A stretch of DNA of 64,000 nucleotides, taken from contig CM064518.1 in the NCBI GenBank assembly GCA_032716605.1, forward strand, positions 40,404,740 through 40,468,739. The letters run 5' to 3'. Made by a program: the position numbers and the translations under genes. Shown here one piece after another: positions 40,859-51,489 of the stretch. The notes beneath the pieces were generated by a model that was not told the DNA's origin, did not search any database, and worked only from the letters and a program-made list of their open reading frames with translations. How positions within the stretch are numbered: position 1 is the stretch's first letter; every line of letters starts with the position of its first letter. The stretch comes from Paralithodes platypus (taxonomy: Eukaryota > Arthropoda > Malacostraca > Decapoda > Lithodidae).

Positions 40859-41187
40859 TTAAGGGGAGATGGGTCGTTTATCTGGTCCCCTTTCTACCTC
40901 GTGTTAAGCCCCATTTGTTTCGAGATTATATGACGTTCGGCCCATTAGTTTGGCGATATTACACCTTTCGCTCCATTTCGTTGTCAATTTCAAGACTTTT
41001 CGTGTCATTTAGGTGTCCATTATTTCCTTGCGAGCGATACCGATCCTGAAAACTTAAGAGAAATCGGCCTTTGGCCGGAACATTTTTCTACCGAAAAATG
41101 TACAAATTTATTTTTAAAGGGGGGTCTAGTGGGCGTTTTTCTAAGCTTGATGGAGGTCTAGCGAAAAAAAAATCCGTCTCCCCTTAA
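40859..41187 (+). mobile_element. TTAA family A element, complete
   Basis: 329 bp, TTAAGGGGAGATGGGTCG to AATCCGTCTCCCCTTAA. An extra TTAAGGGGAGGCTGAGG lies 28 bp upstream, a possible duplicated end. Confidence 0.9.
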
Positions 41188-41405
41188 CTGGTTATGGTAG
41201 GGTAGTTTGATGGGTGGTTATGGTAGGGTAGTTTGATGGGTGGTTATGGTAGGGTAGTTTGATGGGTGGTTATGGTAGGGTAGTTTGATGGGTGGTTATG
41301 GTAGGGTAGTTTGATGGATGGTTATGGTAGGGTAGTTTGATGGGTGGTTATGGTAGGGTAGTTTGATGGATGGTTATGGTAGGGTAGTTTGATGGGTGGT
41401 TATGG
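41188..41405. repeat. 26-bp tandem repeat, eight copies
   Basis: TTATGGTAGGGTAGTTTGAT plus GGGTGG or GGATGG. It starts right at the border of the family A element; a related single unit lies on its left side (40795-40830). Confidence 0.95.
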
Positions 41406-41859
41406 GATAATCTGTCAAAGATGTCAAATAGCGGGGTGTGGGGGCGGCAGCCGCCAACCATAATACTAGGATAGGTTAGGTAAGGTTGTTAGGTTAGGCT
41501 AATGTCCTTTCAAAGGGGTATAGGCTAGTAAACATTAGGATAGCCTATACCCGGTCAGAGGTAAGAAGAAGAAGAGTCCTGCTGTAGTCTCCTTGAATGC
41601 TACCTAAATATATATATGTATGGACAAAATAGGGATATTTATATAATTCTACTTTTTAGAATTAAAACAAACATTTATTTAAGATTTCTTTATGTATGTT
41701 TTTCATATGCAGTATATTGTATATATTATTTTTTTTATTAATTTTTTTTTCGTTTAAATTTTATGTGCAGAAAATGTACTGTACATTCATATCAATCTAT
41801 CTATATATTTCTGTCTACTCTGGCACATACCCCATTATATATATATATATATATTATAT
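41406..41859. other. Unique AT-rich sequence
   Basis: A few GGTTAGG-like units at 41470-41500 and otherwise AT-rich DNA. No gene. Confidence 0.5.
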
Positions 41860-43165
41860 AATTAAGCATCTTGAGAATAATAAATTAATCAGTGATAGGC
41901 AATATGGTTTTAGACGATGTCGATCAACTGCAGACATTCTTTGCCTTCTTACGCATCCAATCAACCAAGCTACAGACCAACATGGTGAAACACATACAAT
42001 AGCACTGGATATATCAAAGGCATTGGATAGAGTCTGGCATCAATCCTTATTGTCGAAGATGTCACACTACGGCCTTGCATCATTAGTTCCACTAATTTCT
42101 TCTTATCTTCATAACAGAAAAATACGTGTAATGGTAGATGGCCTTTATTCTCAATTTCACTCAATAAATGCTGGTGTTCCCCAGGGATCAGTTTTGACCC
42201 CAAATCTGTTCCTCATTCATATCAATGATCTCATATCTACCACTCATAATCCAATACATTCCTATGCAGATGACTCAACACTCCACAGTTCCTTCACATT
42301 TACCAATTCTTTCACCCAACCCGATCTTATAAATTCAAAAATAAACACTGCAATTTCTCTGAACCAGGACCTTTCTAGAATTAATGAATGGGGACAAAAG
42401 AATCTAGTGTCCTTTTATGCACAGAAAACCAAGTACATTCAATGTTCTAACCGACAGAATCTCACTGACTCCCATATATTTTTTAATGATGTAAATATTC
42501 CCACTTCCCCTAGTATTGACATTCTCGGTGTAACATTAACTACTAACTTGAGCTGGACACATTATGTTAGAAGCATTGCTAAGAATGCCTCTAAAAACTG
42601 GGACTCCTGTACAGAGTTCGAGAATTCTTCACTGACGAGCAGTTGGCCGTAATATATAAAAGTCATGTGCGTTCTCAGATGGATTACTGTTCACCTCTGT
42701 GGAGTGGAAGTGGAGTGGTTGCATTGAGGCAGTTGGACAAAATTCAAAATAAAGCTATTAGATTAATCAATAACCCTGCACTCACACAGGACCTTCCTAC
42801 ATTATCCATACGAAGAAACGTTGCATCCCTTGCATTATTCTACAGATATTTTCACAGCAATTGTTCCGAGGAACTTGCTTCAATTGTGCCGCCTCTCCAC
42901 ATCTTTCCCCGTAGAACTAGGGCAGCTGAGAGCGCCCATGAATTTACACTTTGCAGAACTTCTGCTTATCAAAATTAATTTATCCCTAGAACTACTACTC
43001 TTTGGAATTCACTTCCCTCGAGTTGCTTTCCACAAACTTACAATCTACAAAAGTTTAAATCCAGTTGTTACAAACATTTTATGAATGGAGGATGCCTTTA
43101 GGCACATGGACCTTTTTGTTTTATCTGTGTTTTTCCTTCCTCCGTTCATTGTCTCAAAAAAAAAA
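41860..43165 (+). mobile_element. 5'-truncated Jockey/CR1-like LINE with RT domain
   Basis: Translation shows the reverse transcriptase core in order: FRRCRSTADILCLL, ALDISKALDRVWHQSLLSKM (motif A), NAGVPQGSVLTPNLFLIHIN (motif B), SYADDSTLH (catalytic motif C, both Asp present), and ILGVTLTTNLSW. A frameshift near 42610-42650 moves the C terminus (SHVRSQMDYCSPLWSG, IQNKAIRLINNP) to another frame, and a stop lies at 42976-42978. Endonuclease is missing. The 3' UTR ends TTCATTGTCTC and an A run before (TA)n. The enzyme would copy LINE RNA at a genomic nick; this copy is inactive. Clade naming is from motif memory. Confidence 0.9.
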
Positions 43166-43184
43166 ATATATGTATATATATACC

Positions 43185-43261
<77 letters not shown>

Positions 43262-43275
43262 TGTATATACGTACA

Positions 43276-43325
<50 letters not shown>

Positions 43326-43345
43326 ATATATATATATAAGTATGT
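43166..43345. repeat. (TA)n with CCGTATA interruptions, poly(T)
   Basis: Two long TA blocks and a T run around 43310-43325. Confidence 0.95.
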
Positions 43346-43561
43346 ATTTTTGTATATTTTTATTTTGATATTGACATAACTTGAATTTAAAGGCGATAGT
43401 AGGGTTGGGTGGTGGCTGGTGACTACCGTGTTTGATGGAGGAGCAATAATGGTTTAGTGGTTCTGACAGGTAAGCCACGGTAGCCTTGTCCGTTTCTTAG
43501 TAATTAATGTGTGACTTTAACCTCATGACACAGGGACAAGTGGCTTAATTCTACACTTTTG

Positions 43562-43861
43562 GTTGTTGTTGTTGTTGTTGTTGTTCCCTAAGCTGCCTGG
43601 CCGAACAGCCCCGAGTCCCTGAGAAAGGCCATGGCCACGATCGGGCTTTCCCACAGAGCTCTCATTGAGTGTAGATTGTGTTGTTGGCGTAAGTGGTTGT
43701 GTGAAATGCAGTCTTCTATGATGTGTTTAATGGTATGGGGTGCTGTGTTACATCCCGGGCAGGCGTCGACAACGGAGTCATCCAGTCTCTTCTGATAGCT
43801 CAGGAGAGCTGGATGGTGTCCGCATCTCAGCCTGGCCAGGTGGACTCTGTCCTCGCGAGGA
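43562..43861 (-). mobile_element. I/R1-like LINE 3' end with Cys-His knuckle
   Basis: On the - strand the frame reads RVHLARLRCGHHPALLSYQK, DDSVVDACPGCNTAPHTIKH and IIEDC, ending with TAG at 43588-43590 and then an (AAC)n tail (43562-43585). A C-P-x-C...H...C cluster after an RNase-H-like region is typical of I/Jockey/R1-type ORF2 C termini. The copy is strongly 5'-truncated but its frame is intact, so it may be fairly young. Confidence 0.8.
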
Positions 43862-44312
43862 AGGGAGGATTCGGAAGGATGGATTTCGGGAGCCTTACTT
43901 TACCTATGGATTTAGGATGGATTTCGGGAGCCTTTACTTACCTATTACTTTTGGTAATGCACTATATTGACGAAAATTAGGGCACGGTGTGAACATATCA
44001 TACTGATCCAACTGTTTGTTAATAAGTTATTCCCGAAAAACGATGTAACACGGCCTCTGAAACTCACAGTAGGTGTCGATTTGCTCTCCACTTCCGGGAG
44101 ATATCGTAGCGGTATCCGGAAATGCGTGACGGACTGACGGATGGGGGCTGTGGATTATTTTGGTGTCTTATCGGGGTTTAAATCGGATGTTACGGTACCA
44201 CACTAGAATCCCCCTCCCCCCCCCCCCACCCCCACCCTTTTGTTGTTGTTATTTCTCCATCTTCCTCCATCTCTTTTTTGTTTTCCCTTAATAGTCGGAA
44301 TAAGCGCTCGTC

Positions 44313-44344
<32 letters not shown>

Positions 44345-44659
44345 CACTGAATGAATTTTCTCGGTAACTTATACTCAGCTTCTTGGGTAGAAGCTAATAT
44401 GAATATTGTTTTTTTAAGCTAAAGGAGAATGACTCTCTCTCTCTCTCTCTCTTTTGGAGGACAAGCAACCTAGAAGGGTCACTAGATCTGTTATTGCTTG
44501 ATTTCCTTTGTACTCTCTCTCTCTCAGATCTCGTAACACACTCTCTACTCTTAATATGGATCGTCGTCGTCAATAATCGTCAATAGTACAAATATTGGGA
44601 TAGTTAAATAGTTTCTTCCGGCCGCTGCATCACCCGATAGTGCCGACACACGCAATTTG
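43862..44659. other. Unique sequence with small homopolymer and CT runs
   Basis: A 40-bp direct repeat (GGATTTCGGGAGCCTT at 43880 and 43920), C run at 44212-44228, poly(T) at 44319-44342 and (CT)n at 44433-44452. No gene. Confidence 0.6.
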
Positions 44660-44905
44660 TTAAGGGGCAGAGGGATCGTTTTTCTGCTCCCCCTTCTTAT
44701 TCATGTTTAGCCCCATTAGTTTTGAGATTGTAAGACGGTCGTCCCATTTGTTTGTCGATTTTAAAATCTTTCGTCCCATTTCTATATTAATATAAAGATC
44801 TTTCGTGCCATTTAGGTTTCGATTTTTTCCTGGCGAGCGAAAGCGAGCCTGTAATTTTAAGAGAAACCGGCGAAGGCCAGGACATTTTCTATAGGTAGAT
44901 TATAA
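44660..44905 (+). mobile_element. TTAA family A element, right-truncated
   Basis: TTAAGGGGCAGAGGGATCG, all internal units and CTGGCGAGCGAAAGCGAGCC; it breaks off after the CCGG hairpin. A family C end (CGTCATCGTGCTGAAGGGGT) follows to 44973. Confidence 0.8.
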
Positions 44906-44997
44906 GGTAAAGAAAATCGTCCAATGGTAACCAGAACAAGATGAACATTACGTCATCGTGCTGAAGGGGTTACAAATCTATATCTATTGCCACTGCT

Positions 44998-45090
44998 CTT
45001 CCTAGTATTTCTTTCATGACTCCATCCATATATACAGAAAACAACCACGGTGACATCACACACCCCTGTTTCAACCCAACACTCAGGTCA
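44998..45090 (-). mobile_element. RTE-like LINE RT fragment
   Basis: The - strand translation LKQGCVMSPWLFSVYMDGVM corresponds to RT motif B (QGCVMSPWLFNVYMDGV) of RTE-like elements. Only about 30 codons remain. Confidence 0.75.
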
Positions 45091-45289
45091 AAGAGTTACA
45101 AATATATGTAACCAAATGCATCGTACTTTCTATGTAACAGACACATATAATATTATTGTATTTCTGTTCTATAGTAATGTTTACGTCTCCATCTTCCTTA
45201 TAGCCTGAAAGTCGCAAGTGGTCAATCATATGCAACCATATTATTATTATGATAAATACATCTTGTGTTTATAAATATTTATGTTTTCA

Positions 45290-45605
45290 TTAAGGGTATA
45301 CTTGTATTGGTTTGGGTATTAAGGGTATTGGTTTTGGTATTAAGGGTATTTGGGTATTAAGGGTATTGGTTTGGGTATTAAGGGTATTGGGTATTAAGGG
45401 TATTGGTTTGGGTATTAAGGGTATTGGTTTGGGTATTAAGGGTATTGGGTATTAAGGGTATTGGTTTGGGTATTAAGGGTATTACGGGTATTGGTTTGGG
45501 TATTAAGGGTATTTGGGTATTAAGGGTATTGGTTTGGGTATTAAGGGTATTTGGGTATTAAGGGTATTGGTTTGGGTATTAAGGGTATACTTGTATTGGT
45601 GTGGG
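45290..45605. repeat. TTAAGGGTATTGGTTTGGGTA array
   Basis: 15- and 21-bp units (TTAAGGGTATTGGGTA and TTAAGGGTATTGGTTTGGG) in irregular order. Confidence 0.95.
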
Positions 45606-45649
45606 TATTTCTACTCGATCTCATTTCATCTGACAGTAAATTGAATCCC

Positions 45650-45999
45650 TTAAGGGGGGTGACCTGCTTTCTGTTATTTCCATTCGGCCCCATTCACCCA
45701 ACTATTTTAAGACGTTTATCCCCATCTAGGTGTCGATTTCTTCCTGGCGAGCGATAGCGAGCCAGCATTATATGAAGAAATCCGGCTTCGCCGGAGAAAT
45801 TTGTCTATCGAAAAATGTACAAATTTAGCCTGCTGTCAAACAAAACTAAAGAATATGCTGGCTCGCTACCGCTCACCAGTAAATTTTTTACACCTGGATG
45901 GGGATAAACGTCTTAAAACAGTAGGCTGAATGGGGCCGAATGGATACAAGCCAGAGAAAGATAGAAAAGGACAGAACAAAAACAGGTCACCCCCCTTAA
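45650..45999. mobile_element. TTAA family F element, long inverted ends
   Basis: 350 bp, TTAAGGGGGGTGACCTG to CAGGTCACCCCCCTTAA. The two halves are inverted over about 140 bp (CCATTCGGCCCCATTCA, TTTTAAGACGTTTATCCCC, AGCGAGCCAGCAT). The centre has TCCGGCTTCGCCGGA and TATCGAAAAATGTACAAA. It shares the AGCGATAGCGAGCC motif with family A. Confidence 0.9.
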
Positions 46000-46216
46000 G
46001 CCGGTATAACACGAGAGCTTTTATAGTCAACATTCGATGATCAACATTTCCCTGGCAACATTTCTGGACTATTTTACACCGGTATCGGAAACTAGACTGA
46101 TGCTATATGAATTTAGGTACGGTAACCGAGATGTTGTAAATGTTGACCTCGTAAGCTGCCAGACCAGTGTTGAGGATAAATGTTGAGTGAAAAAACGCTT
46201 GTGTGATAGCGGCTTT
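45996..46216 (+). mobile_element. TTAA family G element, complete
   Basis: TTAAGCCGGTATAACACGAG to CGCTTGTGTGATAGCGGCTT and TA, sharing its left TTAA with the family F element. Confidence 0.85.
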
Positions 46217-46285
46217 AGCAACTGATGTCTCGATAACTAACGGGAAGATAAGAAGCTTCCTAGGCCATGTATCTGCTTCATATTA

Positions 46286-46556
46286 GTGACAAGTTTAGCG
46301 ACAAGTTTAGCGACAAGTTTAGTGACAAGTTTAGTGACAAGTTTAGTGACAAGTTTAGTGACAAGTTTAGTTACAAGTTAGTGACAAGTTTAGTGACAAG
46401 TTTAGTGACAAGTTTAGTGACAAGTTTAGTGACAAGTTTAGTGACAAGTTTAGTGACAAGTTTAGTGACAAGTTTAGTGACAAGTTTAGTGACAAGTTAG
46501 TGACAAGTTTAGTGACAAGTTTAGTGACAAGTTAGTGACAAGTTTAGTGACAAGTT
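46286..46556. repeat. 12-bp tandem repeat, about 22 copies
   Basis: GTGACAAGTTTA, with nine-base variants GTGACAAGT near 46375, 46490 and 46530. Confidence 0.95.
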
Positions 46557-46677
46557 TTCATAATCATCAACATTATTCGCTACAAACCCTGCACAACAGC
46601 GGAGGAATCAAGATGAAGAGATACCAATTTACCGTCAGATGAAATGAAACAGAATAAAGTTATTATTTGTTTATAGT

Positions 46678-47206
46678 TTCCTCTGAAGACCTCCATCAAC
46701 CCAGCCGAAAGCCTGTTCCTCCTAAAAGGCAGGCTCGCCAGGACGAAACTGACACCTAATGGCACGAAAGGTCTTAAATTCGTTAATGTATTAAGGGGAG
46801 GTATTTAGTTTTGTTCCCTAGAGCTCCATCAAGCTTAAAATTACACCCCCTTGAGTCCCTTTCAAGATAAATTTGTACATTTTTCGGTAGAAAATGTCCC
46901 GGCCGAAGGCCGGTTCCTCTTAAATTACAGGCTCGCTATCGCTCGCCAGGATAAAATCGACACCTGAATTGCGCGAAAGGTCTTAATATGGGGTGAAAGT
47001 TCTTAAAAACGCTAAACTAATGGGGCAAACGTTTTATAATATCAAAAGCAATGGGGCTAAACATGAGGGAGAAAGGGGTCAAGAAAAAAATCCCTCAAGT
47101 GGAGACCTGCCCTTAAGGCAAACGTTTTAAAATCTCAAAATGAATGGGACTAAACATGAGGGCGAAGGGGATCCAGAAACCCCCCCCCCCCCCTTACCCC
47201 TTTAAC
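46678..47206 (-). mobile_element. TTAA family A host of nested B
   Basis: Left part with GGCACGAAAGGTCTTAAATT, right part GGCAAACGTTTTAAAATCTC to the degraded end near a C run (47180-47193). They are split at a TTAA by 46791-47116. Confidence 0.8.
46791..47116 (-). mobile_element. TTAA subfamily B element, nested
   Basis: 326 bp, TTAAGGGGAGGTATTTAG to GTGGAGACCTGCCCTTAA, full core including CCGAAGGCCGG. Confidence 0.95.
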
Positions 47207-47662
47207 GTCATTTCCGGTATTGTATTGTTATTTATTAATATGTATACTGGAATATTATAGATTTTAAACATTTTCTTGCAACCTATTTTAGCCTTTTAGA
47301 TTGGGAAGTTTCTCAGAACCTTATGCAATAGTCATCTTATACACACACACACACACACACATACAAACTTACAACCACACACCACAACCACCCCCACCCC
47401 CACACACGCACGCACACGCACACTCACTCTCACTCACACACACAACCTTACATACACACACACACACACGCAATCAAACATTTACTCAAATATCTAAAGG
47501 TTGAAAAAATCTCGTCCCATCTCGAAAACTCGTAAAATATATATACCTCAGCCTACACCAGTACAGTGTATGTTGACTTTCTTGGGGCTACTGTGCGATA
47601 TATATATATATATATATATACAGTATATATATATACTGTATATATATATATACCGGTATATA
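47207..47662. repeat. (CA)n-rich and (TA)n stretch
   Basis: CA-rich at 47340-47480 and (TA)n with CTGTATA at 47596-47662. The rest is unique. Confidence 0.8.
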
Positions 47663-47935
47663 GTTTAGTTATTTATTGTTTTTTTAGATATTTATTTGTT
47701 TATTTTTAAAGGCGAGTTTTTTTTGTTTACAATTTTGGAAGAGTGTGAAGGGTCCTTTTCTGTATCTAGTTAATTACACTACACCAATTAATGACATAGA
47801 TATGTAAGTGATATCAAGTTGGGTATGTTATTAGTGATTTACCTTTTATTGTGTAATATAGCTTTTTTCTATCCTCATGAAGTATTAAAAGGATTTATCA
47901 TTACCAATATTATCTCGGAAGGGTTAAATATCTCG

Positions 47936-48085
47936 TAATTCTAGTAATATGCTCGTAATTCTAGCCATATGCTCGTAATTCTAGCCATGTTTTAGTAATT
48001 CTCGTAATTATAGTAATCTCATAATTCTAGTAATATTTTCGTAATTCTAGTAATATTCTAGCAATTCTTATAATATTCTTGTAAT
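47936..48085. repeat. Degenerate TCGTAATTCTAGTAATA array
   Basis: 15-18-bp units with drift. The preceding 47663-47935 is unique AT-rich DNA. Confidence 0.8.
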
Positions 48086-48163
48086 ATTTCGGTCGGTGTA
48101 AAAATCCGGATTACGTAACGGGTAATTAACAGGCCTTATTGATTTTATTTATATCATGCTCAG

Positions 48164-48205
48164 GTACTGGCGATGGGAAGACGTGGAGGGGGAGAGGGTG
48201 GACAG
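48164..48205 (+). CDS. Candidate 42-nt microexon
   Basis: Acceptor TTTATTTATATCATGCTCAG and a perfect donor CAG|GTGAGT bracket 14 codons' worth of sequence. All three phases are open: VLAMGRRGGGEGGQ, YWRWEDVEGERVD or TGDGKTWRGRGWT. The last fits the phase-1 donor at 21866, the second looks most protein-like. It is followed by a G-rich array (48220-48460), and intronic G runs are known to aid recognition of short exons. Coding status is inferred from splice sites alone. Confidence 0.4.
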
Positions 48206-48219
48206 GTGAGTTGCAGGGA

Positions 48220-48459
48220 GGAGGGAGTGTAGAGAGGGGAGGAGGGTGTGGAGAGAGGGGAGGAGGGTGTGGAGAGAGGGGAGGAGGGGGTGTAGAGGGT
48301 TGGAGAGAGAGGGGAGGAGGGGATGGACAGAGAGGGAAGGAAGGGGTGGAGAGAGAGGGGAGGAGGGGATGGACAGAAAGGGGAGGAAGGGGTGGAGAGA
48401 GGGGAGGAAGGGGTGGAGAGAGGGGAGGAAGGGGTGGGGAGAGAGAGTGGAGGAGGAGG

Positions 48460-48490
<31 letters not shown>

Positions 48491-48495
48491 TGAGT
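48220..48495. repeat. G/A-rich 24-bp minisatellite
   Basis: GGAGAGAGGGGAGGAAGGGGT-type units with GGATGGACAG variants, then (GATA)n and (GA)n to 48492. Confidence 0.9.
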
Positions 48496-48555
48496 TAGGT
48501 AGAATTTTGCTTGATTTTCCCATTATTCTGCAATACATACATACATACATTCATA

Positions 48556-48740
48556 CAATTTTAAGACTGAGCGCTTCACACATACGTGCAGTTTCAGTCT
48601 CTTGTCCTAATGGCGGTGTTCCAGGCAACCCTGTTAAGGGCTGCTTCACTTGTCAAGTTTTTGGATTTGAGATCGGCACGTATAGTCCGATCCCAGGTCT
48701 TCCTCGGTCCACCCCTTGTTGCAGCTCCCTCCACAATCAC
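48556..48740 (-). mobile_element. RTE-like LINE C-terminal fragment
   Basis: The - strand frame gives GGPRKTWDRTIRADLKSKNL, TSEAALNRVAWNTAIRTRD and stop, the usual last motif of RTE-like ORFs (RGRPKKTW...D...W...). The frame is intact over about 60 codons. Confidence 0.8.
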
Positions 48741-48745
48741 AGACC

Positions 48746-48788
48746 TGCATCTTTTCACCCAATTTTGTTCGTTGGGTGAAAAGATGCA
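48746..48788. other. Perfect 17-bp inverted repeat at LINE breakpoint
   Basis: TGCATCTTTTCACCCAA, nine-base loop, TTGGGTGAAAAGATGCA. It lies exactly where the LINE homology fades, as expected of a fold-back template switch. Confidence 0.85.
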
Positions 48789-48814
48789 AATGCAATGTAT
48801 TTTACTTTTCCCCT

Positions 48815-49139
48815 AGGCTAATAAAAACGCCTTCCCAGACTTCCTGCAAGCTAAAAATAATCCCACCCAGACCCCTTTCAAGCTAATTTAAAAAAAAAAA
48901 TCGGTAGAAAAATGTCCCGGCCGAAGGCCGATTTCTTGTAAGTGACAGGCTCGCTATCGCTCGACCTTTAGAAAAACATGGACACCTGAATGGGATGAAG
49001 CGTCGTATTATCACCAAATTAACGGAGTGTAACATCTTAAAATCTCCCAAACTTATGGAGTGCAATATCTTAAAATCTGCAAACTACCGGATCGAAACAA
49101 GGGAGGGCCAAAAAGACCCCCCTCGGCCCAAAGGGTTAA
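48815..49139 (-). mobile_element. TTAA family A element, diverged
   Basis: CGGTAGAAAAATGTCCCGGC, CCGAAGGCCG, AGGCTCGCTATCGCTCG and three units are present; the end is altered to CCCAAAGGGTTAA. Confidence 0.75.
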
Positions 49140-49317
49140 CCGTGAACATAACCAAGTGTGGCCTATCCCTTTTACCGATAAGGGCCAGCAGTGGTTTGGG
49201 GCGTAATTTATAGGACGATTCGTTCATGGTAATTTCGTCCGTATTCGCAAACACGCACGTATATCCAACTGCTCATAATACAGACAAGAAATAGCTCATA
49301 AATACATATCTATAATA

Positions 49318-49517
49318 CTCGCACGCGCACACACACCCACACACACAAACCCACACACACATATATACCTACGAACAGACACACATACACTTAAACACGT
49401 ACACACACACACACAATACACAAACACACACTCTGTCACACACACACACAATACACACACTCTGTCACACACACACACACAATACACAAACACACACTCT
49501 GTCACACACAGACTCTG

Positions 49518-49552
<35 letters not shown>

Positions 49553-49879
49553 ACACAAACACACACTCTGTCACACACACACACACACTCTGTCACACAC
49601 ACACACACACACACACAATACACAAACACACACTCTGTCACACACACATACAATACACAAACACACACTCTGTCACACACACACACACACACAAACACAC
49701 ACTCTGTCACACACAAACACACACTGTCACACACACACTCACTCACAACCCATATTCACATAATAAACATCACACAAACACACCACTCCGTATTTCCCCC
49801 GATTTACTGCCATAATATTAACTCATAAACAACACACTCCATAATTTTATACAAACACATAAACTAATATACGGTACTG

Positions 49880-49960
<81 letters not shown>

Positions 49961-50035
49961 CACCCACACACACACTCTCACTCTCTCTCTCTCTCTCTCA
50001 CATACACTCACACACACACACACACACACTACCTC
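49318..50035. repeat. (CA)n with AATACACAAACACACACTCT units, (CT)n
   Basis: CACTCTGTCACACACACAC-type units of 30-50 bp to 49745, unique bases, (CT)n at 49884-49953, CA/CT mixture to 50035. Confidence 0.95.
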
Positions 50036-50323
50036 TCCTGGCTTGTATACCCCCTCACATACACCATCACCTTACATACGACCCCAAATATACCCTCATA
50101 ATCATAACTCACAAACGACAACACACACACACAATAGCTCCTGATCCCCCCCCCAAAAAAACCCCCCCCCCCCCCCCACCCACACACCCCCAACATACGA
50201 GTCCCAATATACCCTCATAATCTTAACTCACCCAATGCGGCAACCCTCATTCAGCACCCGGGTGTCGGTGTGGGAGACCCTATCGGTAGCGAAAATCGGC
50301 CAACCTCCGCCATATTGGTGCCG
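50036..50323. other. C-rich low complexity and unique DNA
   Basis: A C run at 50165-50178 and a duplicated ATACCCTCATAATC (50090, 50210). No gene. Confidence 0.6.
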
Positions 50324-50540
50324 TTAAGCTGGTGTCACACGAGCGCTTTTTACGGCATTTTTCGATGAGCAATTTTGTTCTCGTTATATTTTTAGGCATT
50401 TTCGCGTTAGAATCGAAAACTAGACTGACGGTAGATTATATAAGGTGGCTGAATACTGGTATAACGTAGATTTTAAACCTGCCAGACAACAATTGCTCGT
50501 AAAAATTGACGGAAAAATCGCTCATTTGATATCGCCTTCA
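50324..50540 (+). mobile_element. TTAA family H element (relative of G)
   Basis: TTAAGCTGGTGTCACACGAG to AATCGCTCATTTGATATCGC and CTTCA. It shares AAACTAGACTGACGGTAGAT and the inverted layout with G. Confidence 0.7.
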
Positions 50541-50718
50541 GTCGTTGTAAATAGTGTTGTGAAAATAGTTGTAACGTCGGGAAAAGGGGGGGGGGGGGGA
50601 ACGCCCCCTTAAAGTCAAGAATTAACAACACCTGGAGAAAACGAGCCTCCACGACGTAAACAGTGTGTGTAAAGAACCAATGAAAGGATTCGATTCCGTT
50701 CGGGACAGCTTCGAAACC

Positions 50719-51112
50719 TTAAGGAAGCCCACCTCGCTTGTTTTTCTCTTTTTCTCATTTTCTCTCTTTCCCTGGCTTTTATCCATTCGGCCCAATTCAG
50801 CCTACTGTTTTAAGACATTTACCCCCATTCAGGTGTCAATATTTTCCTGACGAGAGGTAGCGAGCCACCATATATATATTTTTGTTTTGACAGCAAGCTA
50901 ATTGTGTGCATTTTTCGATAGAAAAATGTATCCGGCGAAGCCGGATTTCTCCATACAATGCTGGCTCGCTATCGCTCGTCAGGAAGAAATCGACACCTGG
51001 ATGGGGATAAATGTCTTAAAACAGTTGGCTGAATGGGGTCGAATGGATACAAGCCAGGTGAAGAGAGAAAAGGAGAAAAAGATAAAACAAAAAAGCCGGT
51101 GACCCCCCTTAA
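50719..51112. mobile_element. TTAA family F element, second copy
   Basis: 394 bp, TTAAGGAAGCCCACC to GCCGGTGACCCCCCTTAA, with inverted halves (TTATCCATTCGGCCC / GGGTCGAATGGATAC) and central TATCCGGCGAAGCCGGAT. A (TA)n and TTTTGTTTTGACAGCAAGC insertion sits near 50870. Confidence 0.85.
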
Positions 51113-51121
51113 CCCAGTGTC

Positions 51122-51200
51122 CCATTCAGTGCCGGTGACGACCTATTTCATTCAGTGCCGGTGACGACCTATTTCATTCAGTGCCGGTGACGACCTATTT
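51122..51200. repeat. 26-bp tandem triplicate of a family C end
   Basis: CATTCAGTGCCGGTGACGAC plus CTATTT, three copies. The motif equals a family C terminus. Confidence 0.8.
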
Positions 51201-51237
51201 AATTTAATTTTGGCAACTATTAGATGATTTTATCAAG

Positions 51238-51378
51238 GTTAGCCAGCCTGTAATTTTAAGAGGACAATTTTTATACCGAAAAATGTACAAATGTATCTTG
51301 AAGGGGGTCTAGGGAGGAAACTATACCATAATATAAAGATAAACCAATAAACAAATAAATACGGCCATCTCCCCTTAA
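51238..51378 (+). mobile_element. TTAA family A right half
   Basis: CAGCCTGTAATTTTAAGAGG, TACCGAAAAATGTACAAATG, CGGCCATCTCCCCTTAA; the left half is missing. Confidence 0.75.
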
Positions 51379-51489
51379 CCACATAAATGAACCACATCCC
51401 CCCCCCCCCCCTTCCCAGTACAGAAACCTACATTATTTTTTTATAGAGATATGCCACATTATATTACCTCATCAATCCAACCACATAAC

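Noticed and set aside
41465..41500. Interstitial TTAGG telomere repeats
   Set aside because: Only a few imperfect GGTTAGG units, too short to support a telomeric origin.
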